Assembly: GCA_017609795.1 (NCBI GenBank)
Contig: JAFCDH010000019.1
Location: forward strand, 1 to 27,130
Length of the DNA stretch: 27,130 nt
DNA from: Candidatus Pacearchaeota archaeon
Lineage (GTDB): Archaea > Nanobdellota > Nanobdellia > Pacearchaeales > GW2011-AR1
Direction: 5' to 3'
A model generated the notes under the pieces. It saw nothing but the letters and a program-made list of their open reading frames with translations. It was not told the DNA's origin and made no database searches. A program made the translations under genes and the position numbers. Of this stretch, positions 22,152 to 27,130 are shown in pieces. Position 1 is the first letter of the stretch. The number at the start of each line of letters is the position of its first letter.

Positions 22152-22565
22152 CTAACTAAATGCACTAGATTCTAATCTTTCAATTAAATTAGCAATAGCA
22201 AGGGGCCCTTTAGAATGTAAATCTCTCATTCTTTCCCAAGCATTATATTTAAAAATCTCTTTTTTATAAATTACAATATTTTCTGGTGTACTTATTCTAT
22301 AAACTTCACAATTTTTTCCAGTATCCATAACAAAATCTTCAGCTACACAATTAGCACCTAATTTTTCAATAACTTGATTTCTTATTTTATATCTTATTTC
22401 CAAAGGATTATTATGTAAGATAGCAAAATAATGAGATTGTAATTCTTCAAAAGATTGCATATCATCTAAATTAGATCTATTGCTTCTCTTAAATCGCCTT
22501 AAATATTCTCTAAACTCATCTGAATTTCTTACAACCTTATCCCAAAATATCTTTCCATCAACCAT
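22152..22565 (-). CDS. Hypothetical protein
   Basis: A 137-residue soluble protein from ATG 22565 (a TTG at 22568 is rejected in favour of the adjacent ATG). I do not recognise it. It has a basic helical N-terminus (FREYLRRFKRSNRSN), a middle SHYFAILHNNPLEIRYKIRN, and two cysteines (GANCVAED and GKNCEVYR) 16 residues apart. The end KYNAWERMRDLHSKGPLAIA is helical. No membrane segment is seen. It lies just upstream of MetRS on the same strand, about 30 bp away, while MetRS seems to have its own TATA box. It is divergent from the tRNA-Gly gene. Confidence 0.6.
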   Translation of the reverse strand: MVDGKIFWDKVVRNSDEFREYLRRFKRSNRSNLDDMQSFEELQSHYFAILHNNPLEIRYKIRNQVIEKLGANCVAEDFVMDTGKNCEVYRISTPENIVIYKKEIFKYNAWERMRDLHSKGPLAIANLIERLESSAFS

Positions 22566-22586
22566 CAAAAATCCACAATAATTATA

Positions 22587-22594
22587 TTTATAAG
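22587..22594 (+). promoter_or_regulatory. TATA box of tRNA-Gly
   Basis: TTTATAAG is centred 27 nt before the first base of the mature tRNA, the expected distance if transcription begins at or near the tRNA 5' end. Confidence 0.6.
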
Positions 22595-22617
22595 ATTTAT
22601 GGCATTGTATTATATAA

Positions 22618-22688
22618 GCGCCATTAGTTTAGTGGTAGAATGCAAGCTTCCCAAGCTTGGGACGCGAGTTCGATTCTCGCATGGCGCA
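22618..22688 (+). tRNA. tRNA-Gly (anticodon CCC)
   Basis: A 71-nt cloverleaf. The acceptor GCGCCAT pairs with ATGGCGC, and the discriminator is A at 22688. The anticodon stem CAAGC/GCTTG encloses the loop TTCCCAA, giving anticodon CCC. The T-arm is CGAG-TTCGATT-CTCG with the usual TTCGA. No intron is seen and CCA is not encoded. Confidence 0.95.
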
Positions 22689-22808
22689 TCATTTTTCTAA
22701 AAACTCACAAAAACCTTTAAATACCCTGTATATCTATTATATATATTTTGTATATACATTTATGTGTAAATATCAATATCTTATAAAACATAAAGCTACA
22801 CAACCAAA

Positions 22809-22838
22809 AGATTAAGCTACTCATAACATAACTCAAAG
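22809..22838 (+). promoter_or_regulatory. Dispersed module upstream of the AbrB-like gene
   Basis: AGATTAAGCTACTCATAACA, then TAACTCAAAG. The upstream box AATATCTTATAAAACATAAA lies at 22774-22793. The TATA part is replaced by CACAATAAAATTCC. Confidence 0.5.
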
Positions 22839-22876
22839 ACACAATAAAATTCCAAAAATAATACAAAACAACAAAC

Positions 22877-23056
22877 ATGTCAAAAAGAAAATTTGATGCT
22901 AAACTAAGAAAAGTAGGTAATTCTTATGTAATAACTATTCCAAAAGATACTATTGATAGATTTAATCTTAATAAAGGAGATTTCTTAGCAATTAATTTAG
23001 ATACTGAAGAAATTAAAAAAAAGGGGAAATCAAAAACCAATAATCAAAAAAATTAA
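22877..23056 (+). CDS. AbrB/SpoVT-type DNA-binding protein
   Basis: A 59-residue protein with a swapped-hairpin AbrB domain: FDAKLRKVGNSYVITIPKDT is the classic K-x-G-N-S-x-x-x-x-I-P pattern, followed by FNLNKGDFLAINLD. The tail (EEIKKKGKSKTNNQKN) is basic and probably disordered. Such proteins bind DNA as dimers, either as antitoxins (MazE type) or as small transcription regulators; many archaeal copies stand alone. The next gene (23143) is a two-helix membrane protein and does not look like a PIN or MazF toxin, so a toxin-antitoxin role is not supported here. Confidence 0.85.
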   Translation: MSKRKFDAKLRKVGNSYVITIPKDTIDRFNLNKGDFLAINLDTEEIKKKGKSKTNNQKN

Positions 23057-23072
23057 AAGCTATGAACTTCAG

Positions 23073-23103
23073 AGATTAAGCCACTCATAACATCTCATTA
23101 CAT
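23073..23103 (+). promoter_or_regulatory. Dispersed module upstream of the two-TM gene
   Basis: AGATTAAGCCACTCATAACA is followed by TCTCATTAC, then AATTCCAAAATAAATAAAAA. The first 20 bases are identical to those of the copy at 19501. Confidence 0.55.
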
Positions 23104-23142
23104 CCATCAAAATTCCAAAATAAATAAAAAAATTAAATAAAA

Positions 23143-23493
23143 ATGCAAACACAAATAAAAAGAAAAACAATCCTCGATAGTGTAAAATACCCAAGAATAA
23201 TGTATGCAACATTACTAATAGTTTCAATCCTTTTATTATTTAGTTTTGTAAATCTAGTTGAAAAAGAAAACAAAATAAAAACTAATATAATTGCTCCAAC
23301 AACAGCATTTGTTATAAAAGAAAAACAAGAAATATCCCAAAACATATTTAATATATCTTATCTTGCTTATTATTCAATTGTAATAATGATAGTTGTACTA
23401 ATATTTATTGTAATAAATAAACTAAAACATATTAGAAAAATAGGGCATATAAATAATTCATACATTATGAAATACTACGAGATGCCATCCTAA
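23143..23493 (+). CDS. Hypothetical membrane protein with two helices
   Basis: A 116-residue protein. Its N-terminus is basic, then a membrane helix (IMYATLLIVSILLLFSFVNL), a loop of about 35 residues (ENKIKTNIIAPTTAFVIKEK) and a second helix (LAYYSIVIMIVVLIFIVINK), with a basic tail (KLKHIRKIGHINNSYIMKYY). Both ends are predicted inside. I do not recognise the family. It ends just before an MFS gene on the same strand with about 55 bp and a module copy between, so the two genes may be functionally linked but have separate promoters. Confidence 0.62.
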   Translation: MQTQIKRKTILDSVKYPRIMYATLLIVSILLLFSFVNLVEKENKIKTNIIAPTTAFVIKEKQEISQNIFNISYLAYYSIVIMIVVLIFIVINKLKHIRKIGHINNSYIMKYYEMPS

Positions 23494-23540
23494 GATTAAG
23501 CCCCTCATCTTCAAAGCTCTAAGTTTAATAAAGATATAAA
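23493..23540 (+). promoter_or_regulatory. MFS gene promoter: dispersed module with TATA box
   Basis: AGATTAAGCCCCTCATCTTC, then AAAGCTC, then TTTAATAAAGATATAAA, centred about 22 nt before the ATG at 23548. The spacer is shorter than in the copy at 19501. The module starts within or at the stop of the upstream gene. Confidence 0.55.
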
Positions 23541-23547
23541 ACAAAAA

Positions 23548-24921
23548 ATGCCAAAAAGAAAAAATACATCAATCAAAAAACTACATAAAAAAACAAGACA
23601 CCTTAGTATAAAAGAAGGAATTTTTGCAAGTATTAGAAACTCTTTAGGAGATTCTTATATTGCACCTTTTGCAATTGCACTTAATTCAAGCAATTCTGTA
23701 ATTGCAATGCTTAGTTCTATCACAGGATTATTAGGCCCAATAAGTCAATGGCAAAGCTCAAGACTACTTGAAAAATATTCGAGAAAAAAAATAATGATAA
23801 TCTCTTTTATTTTTGGCTCAATAGCTTGGGCATCTTTAATTCTCTTAGCTTTTTTATTTTATAAGGGAATCTTAGTTTCAACACTTCCCTTACTTCTTTT
23901 AATCTTTTTTGCAATATATATAATAATTGTGAGTATAGCAACTCCTGCATGGTTTTCTTGGATGGGAGATGTAGTTGATGAAGGATATAGGGGAAAATGG
24001 TTTTCAAAAAGAAATTATGCTATTGGAATAACCACATTAATTTTCACAATATTAGCTGCTTTTTTCTTAGATTTTTTTAAGAAAAATCAATGGACTATGA
24101 TTGGATTTATGATTTTATTTTCTTTAGCTTTAATTTCAAGATTAATCTGTATTTATTATTTTAAAAAATCCTATGAACCAAAAAATAGAATAACAAAAAA
24201 ATCTTATTTTAGTTTGTTTCAGTTTATTAAAAATGCACCTTCAAACAACTTTGGTAAATTTGCCATTTTTAGAGGGTTATTAGAATTTGCAGCACATATT
24301 GCAACACCTTTTTTTGCAGTTTATATGTTAAGAAATTTAGGATTTAGTTATGTCACATTTATGGCAGTTGTGCTTTCCCACACATTATTTGGATTATTTA
24401 TAATGAAGTGGTGGGGGAAATTTGCAGATAAATATGGTAATTACCAAGTTTTAAAAATCACAGCAATACTAATTCCAATATACCCTGTTTTATGGTTAAT
24501 TTCAGGTTCACCTATTTTCTTAATCTTTGTCCCATCCTTAGTTAAGGGGGTTGCCTTAGCAGGATTTAACTTATCTGCAGGAAATTTTGTATATGATTCT
24601 GTAAAACCTAAAAAAAGAGCTTTAGCAATTTCTTATTATAATTTACTAAATGGGGTTGGAATCTTTTTAGGTGCAGGACTTGGAGCAATTTTAGTAAAAG
24701 TCCTAACAATTAGCTTTATGGACACTATTTTATTTATTTTCTTAATATCTGGTTTTGCAAGATTAATAGTTAGTTTAACTATGATTCCTTTTATTAAAGA
24801 AATAAGAAAAACAAAGAAATTAAACTCAAAAAGAGTATTTCATAGTTTAGTCCCAAGAAGAATAAGATTTCCAACATTTGGTGGAGCTTATGAATTAGTT
24901 GGAAAGAAAGGGTTTAAGTAA
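23548..24921 (+). CDS. MFS transporter
   Basis: A 457-residue membrane protein with about 12 helices in two halves. The first half has GIFASIRNSLGDSYIAPFAI, then LLGPISQWQSSRLLEKYSRK (the loop 2-3 D/R-x-G-R-R-K-like motif, here LEKYSRKK), and the second a matching KWWGKFADKYGNYQ. The central loop is SYEPKNRITKKSYFSLF. Such proteins carry small solutes or drugs by facilitated exchange; the substrate is unknown. The C-terminus (about 50 residues, rich in basic residues, ending GGAYELVGKKGFK) is longer than usual. It is not closely similar to the MFS protein at 11371. Confidence 0.85.
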   Translation: MPKRKNTSIKKLHKKTRHLSIKEGIFASIRNSLGDSYIAPFAIALNSSNSVIAMLSSITGLLGPISQWQSSRLLEKYSRKKIMIISFIFGSIAWASLILLAFLFYKGILVSTLPLLLLIFFAIYIIIVSIATPAWFSWMGDVVDEGYRGKWFSKRNYAIGITTLIFTILAAFFLDFFKKNQWTMIGFMILFSLALISRLICIYYFKKSYEPKNRITKKSYFSLFQFIKNAPSNNFGKFAIFRGLLEFAAHIATPFFAVYMLRNLGFSYVTFMAVVLSHTLFGLFIMKWWGKFADKYGNYQVLKITAILIPIYPVLWLISGSPIFLIFVPSLVKGVALAGFNLSAGNFVYDSVKPKKRALAISYYNLLNGVGIFLGAGLGAILVKVLTISFMDTILFIFLISGFARLIVSLTMIPFIKEIRKTKKLNSKRVFHSLVPRRIRFPTFGGAYELVGKKGFK

Positions 24922-24985
24922 TATAAATTTTCTCGATATCAAAATTCTTAACATCTTAATGAATAACCAAGTTATACATAATAAA

Positions 24986-25020
24986 AGATTAAGTTACTTA
25001 TAGCTTGATTAAGCTTGTAG
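24986..25020 (+). promoter_or_regulatory. Dispersed module upstream of the EndoV-like gene
   Basis: AGATTAAGTTACTTATAGCT, then TGATTAAGCTTGTAG. It is missing the AACA part of other copies. The TATA box for the gene is probably the separate TATATATATTCTTATATG (25080-25097). Confidence 0.5.
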
Positions 25021-25115
25021 AAATTCCAGAATATAAAATAATAAACCACTACCCAAAGCTTTTTAAGATAGGTGTTTTAATATATATATTCTTATATGTA
25101 TAACAAGAAGAGAAA

Positions 25116-25769
25116 ATGAATAGAGAAGAATTAATTAAAAAATATGATATTGATATTGCTAAACTTGAGAAAGAGCAATTGAAATTAGCAAAAGAGCTTG
25201 AAATTAAAGATAAAATAGATTTTTCTCTAGCAGATAAATTTGGGGCTATAAGTACAACTTTTTTGAAAAATAAGTTTCTTTGTTGCATTATTGTGTGTAA
25301 TAAAGATTATGAGATAATTGATAGGGCTTATGTCTTAGAAAAAGTAAAATTCCCTTATTTGGCAGGTTTTAGGGCTTATAGAGAGCTTCCTATTATGGTT
25401 ATGGCATTTAATAAACTTAAAGAGAAACCAGATGTTTTTTTGGTTCCTGGTCAAGGGATTATTCATCCAAGATTAGGTTTAGCAAGTCATTTTAGTTTAT
25501 CAGTTGGAGTCCCAACAATTGGAGTTTCTAACTCAATTATTGATTGTAAGATTAAAGGAGAAGATATATTAAAAAAAGAAAAAAAAGTTGGAAAGGTTTT
25601 AATTAGTAAATCTGGAAGTAGACCAATGTATATTAGTCCTGGAAATTTAATAACTGTAAAGACTTCTTATGATCTTTGTAAGGGATTTATTAATCTACCA
25701 CATAAAAAACCAGAGCCTTTACATTTAGTTGGAAGATATGCAAGAGATGTTGGTAAGGAGTTGAAATAA
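25116..25769 (+). CDS. nfi: Endonuclease V homologue, catalytic Asp residues missing
   Basis: A 217-residue protein of the endonuclease V fold, which normally cuts DNA or RNA next to deoxyinosine/inosine. The family pattern is clear: FPYLAGFRAYRELPI (P-Y-x-P-G-x-x-a-f-R-E), PDVFLVPGQGIIHPRLGLAS (V-D-G-x-G-x-x-H-P-R) and VGVPTIGVSNSIIDC. But the two metal-binding aspartates are changed. In the first strand GAISTTF replaces G-x-D-x-x-F (I45) and V-P-G-Q-G replaces V-D-G-x-G (P111). E90 and H117 are kept. The enzyme may be inactive, or bind nucleic acid without cutting. The first 35 residues form a charged helix not typical of the family. Confidence 0.78.
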   Translation: MNREELIKKYDIDIAKLEKEQLKLAKELEIKDKIDFSLADKFGAISTTFLKNKFLCCIIVCNKDYEIIDRAYVLEKVKFPYLAGFRAYRELPIMVMAFNKLKEKPDVFLVPGQGIIHPRLGLASHFSLSVGVPTIGVSNSIIDCKIKGEDILKKEKKVGKVLISKSGSRPMYISPGNLITVKTSYDLCKGFINLPHKKPEPLHLVGRYARDVGKELK

Positions 25770-25807
25770 ATCCATAACTATTTAAATTAAAAAAATCCAA
25801 TTATAAC

Positions 25808-26461
25808 ATGTTCAGAAAAAAATGTCCTAAATGCAAAAGCAAAATAGATAAAGCTTATGATTTTTGTCCTCATTGTGGTCAAAATCTTAGTTCTAAATAT
25901 GATAATGAAGACTTTGGATTTTTAGGTAAAAATGATTTTATTGAAAATGAAAGAGCATTTGGCCCTGGAATCGGTTTTATGGACAAAATGATTAATAAAG
26001 CTATGAAAATGATAGAAAAACAAATGAGAGAATTACCTAATGATTTAAATCAAAACCCAAATCAAAATCAAGGAAAACCTAACCCAAATATGCATATTCA
26101 ATTTTTTGTAAATGGAAAAAAAGTTTTTCCTCAAAAAATTCAAGCACAACAAATTAATCAAAACCAACAAAAAAAGACCAAAAACAAACTATCTAAACAA
26201 AAAGCAGAAAAATTTGCAAAACTTCCAAGAAAAGAACCAAAAACAACAATGAAAAGATTAGCAGGAAAATTAGTATATGAAATTGCAATGCCAGGAGTTG
26301 AAGACTTAAATGATATTTTAATAAATCAATTAGAAAACTCTATTGAAATAAAAGCTCTTTCAAAAAACAAAGTTTATAGTAAAACCATAAATGTAAATCT
26401 ACCAATTGTAAGCTATGGTTTAGATGAGGGAAATTTTATTCTTGAGTTGCAGGCTAAGTGA
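25808..26461 (+). CDS. Zinc-ribbon and Hsp20-like domain protein
   Basis: A 217-residue protein. The N-terminus is a zinc ribbon (C6, C9, C20, C23 in KKCPKCKSK and FCPHCGQ). A helical, Met-rich segment (FMDKMINKAMKMIEKQMREL) follows, then an Asn/Gln-rich linker (NQNPNQNQGKPNPN). The last 90 residues (LAGKLVYEIAMPGVEDLNDI, then IKALSKNKVYSKTINVNLPI and LDEGNFILELQ) have the beta-sandwich pattern of Hsp20/alpha-crystallin or ArsA-HSP20 domains, with the MPG turn. It probably acts as a small chaperone or adaptor, but clients are unknown. A TATA-like TATTTAAATT about 28 nt upstream suggests a leaderless mRNA. Confidence 0.75.
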   Translation: MFRKKCPKCKSKIDKAYDFCPHCGQNLSSKYDNEDFGFLGKNDFIENERAFGPGIGFMDKMINKAMKMIEKQMRELPNDLNQNPNQNQGKPNPNMHIQFFVNGKKVFPQKIQAQQINQNQQKKTKNKLSKQKAEKFAKLPRKEPKTTMKRLAGKLVYEIAMPGVEDLNDILINQLENSIEIKALSKNKVYSKTINVNLPIVSYGLDEGNFILELQAK

Positions 26462-26611
26462 GTTTATAATTATAATCTCTTTTTACAATAAAACTTCCTT
26501 AGTATCTTAATGTATATTTATGTTTGATTATCTGAGATTTTCTTATAACTTATTCTCATCATCTTAAGGTCATTACATTTTACAACATATAAATCTTCAA
26601 GAATAAAAAAA
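26462..26611 (-). other. Convergent spacer with a degenerate minus-strand module
   Basis: A 150-bp region between the Hsp20-like gene (plus) and tRNA-Ile (minus). Minus-strand words such as CTTAAGATGATGAGAATAAG and TTATAAGAAAATCTCAGATA resemble the box and module seen elsewhere, but no minus-strand gene lies downstream within reach. No ORF is seen. Confidence 0.35.
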
Positions 26612-26686
26612 TGAGCCTGCTCGGATTTGAACCGAGGACCCCCTGCTTATCAGACAGGTACTCTAACCAGACTGAGCTACAGGCTC
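26612..26686 (-). tRNA. tRNA-Ile (anticodon GAT)
   Basis: A 75-nt cloverleaf on the minus strand. The acceptor GAGCCTG pairs with CAGGCTC, with discriminator A (26612). The D-arm is TAGCTCAGTCTGGTTAGAGT. The anticodon stem CCTGT/GCAGG holds the loop CTGATAA, giving anticodon GAT. The T-arm is CTCGG-TTCAAAT-CCGAG. CCA is not encoded and no intron is seen. A TATA-like TTTAAATA at about 26711-26718 lies at the expected distance, just inside the neighbouring insertion sequence end. Confidence 0.95.
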
Positions 26687-26784
26687 ATAGAAATATAGAT
26701 ATTAAAGTGTATTTAAAAGTTTTCTTTATGGAGCGCTGTCCGGAAAGACATAAATTTCAATCTTTAACAAAAAAAAGCTAATTC

Positions 26785-27129
26785 CTAATTCAGTGGCTTC
26801 ACCAACTGAATTACCCTTTTTATTATTAATAATAATTCTGATATTTTACAACTAAGAGCAGTTATTTGTTTTTTCTTTAAAGAAAAATTTACAGATTCCA
26901 CAATACTCCTCTGCCCCATAAATTCTGGAAGATTTAAGCATCTTTTTCTATTAGCTCCTCTTGGATATTTTCTTAAACTAGTTTTCCATTTTTTTCTTGG
27001 AGGGGCAAACATTATCCCTCCTTTTTCTCTAACAATTCCATGCAAGGGTTCACTATCATAGCCTTTATCTGCAAGAATTTTAATTCCATTTAAATTATTT
27101 CTTCTAAAGATTCTTTTAGCTACCTTTGC
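26785..27129 (-). CDS. DDE transposase, C-terminal part (cut by window edge)
   Basis: The minus-strand frame is open to the right edge, giving 114 residues. ILADKGYDSEPLHG carries the second Asp (D of A-D-K-G-Y-D) and GQRSIVESVNFSLKKK the Glu of the DDE triad of IS4/IS5-family transposases. APPRKKWKTSLRKYPRG is the usual segment between them. The first Asp lies outside the window. The stop (26785-26787) overlaps a perfect inverted repeat TAATTCAGT / ACTGAATTA (26786-26813), which could act as a terminator. No frameshift is seen, so the element may be intact. Confidence 0.85.
   Translation of the reverse strand, partial: AKVAKRIFRRNNLNGIKILADKGYDSEPLHGIVREKGGIMFAPPRKKWKTSLRKYPRGANRKRCLNLPEFMGQRSIVESVNFSLKKKQITALSCKISELLLIIKRVIQLVKPLN
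26786..26813 (-). terminator. Inverted repeat across the transposase stop
   Basis: TAATTCAGT and ACTGAATTA form a perfect 9-bp stem with a 10-nt loop (GGCTTCACCA on the plus strand). It covers the last codons and stop of the transposase and is followed on the minus strand by GGAATTAGCTTTTTTTG, a T-run, so it may terminate transcription. Confidence 0.5.
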
Positions 27130-27130
27130 A

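Larger units (their letters stand above)
26731..27130 (-). mobile_element. End of an insertion sequence (IS5/IS4-type), continuing off the right edge
   Basis: From about 26731 the sequence GAGCGCTGTCCGGAAAGA is much richer in G and C than its surroundings and looks like a terminal inverted repeat of an IS5-group element (recalled pattern, not searched). A DDE transposase frame starts inside it and runs off the window. The other end is not visible, so the inverted repeat cannot be confirmed. Confidence 0.6.

Noticed and set aside
22877..23493. Toxin-antitoxin pair (AbrB-like plus next gene)
   Set aside because: The second protein is a two-helix membrane protein with a basic tail, not a known toxin fold, and has its own promoter module.

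Overview
The window is AT-rich DNA from an archaeon, most likely a small-genome DPANN lineage of the Woesearchaeota/Pacearchaeota type (inference). Archaeal markers are RadB, RNA polymerase subunit L, aRF1, nascent-polypeptide-associated complex, Sec61-beta and an archaeal ValRS. Most starts have a TATA box centred about 22-30 nt upstream and no Shine-Dalgarno, as expected for leaderless mRNAs. A bacterial-type MetRS, ScpB and many short lineage-specific proteins also fit DPANN.

Layout. 1-2123 (+): 3' end of serS, a small basic ORF, a CTP-dependent polyprenol/diacylglycerol kinase-like membrane protein and a YfcE-like phosphoesterase. 2124-2371: an intergenic region with a 20-bp tandem array, followed by topA (+). 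4623-16926 (-): an unknown protein, radB, the rpoL operon (rpoL, a frameshifted small ORF, a DUF4389-like protein), a zinc-ribbon/HTH protein with a long acidic tail, a membrane-anchored thioredoxin-like protein, a family 2 glycosyltransferase, scpB, an MFS transporter coupled to an intein-containing aRF1 gene, valS and a small membrane protein. 17154-20745 (+): Sec61-beta, NAC, a small leadered ORF, two related helical proteins, a MinD-like ATPase and a free-standing MetRS beta (tRNA-binding) domain. 20738-22565 (-): a MetRS gene broken by a deletion/frameshift, and an unknown protein. 22618-26461 (+): tRNA-Gly(CCC), an AbrB-like protein, a two-TM protein, a second MFS transporter, an endonuclease V homologue lacking both catalytic aspartates, and a zinc-ribbon/Hsp20-like protein. 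26612-27130 (-): tRNA-Ile(GAU) and the end of an insertion sequence running off the right edge.

Much of the content serves translation and protein export: SerRS, ValRS, MetRS alpha and beta, aRF1, NAC, Sec61-beta and two tRNAs. Chromosome genes (topA, radB, scpB, minD-like) and transport/envelope genes lie between them.

The two most interesting signals are: (1) a degenerate module of about 45 bp, often ending in the TATA box, that recurs in most of the larger intergenic regions on both strands, usually but not always pointing at the next gene; and (2) a 134-residue mini-intein inserted directly after the catalytic GGQ of the only release factor gene in view. Others are a hairpin that sequesters a Shine-Dalgarno, a probably inactive EndoV-like protein, and two indels (MetRS and the small ORF after rpoL) that may be real or assembly errors.
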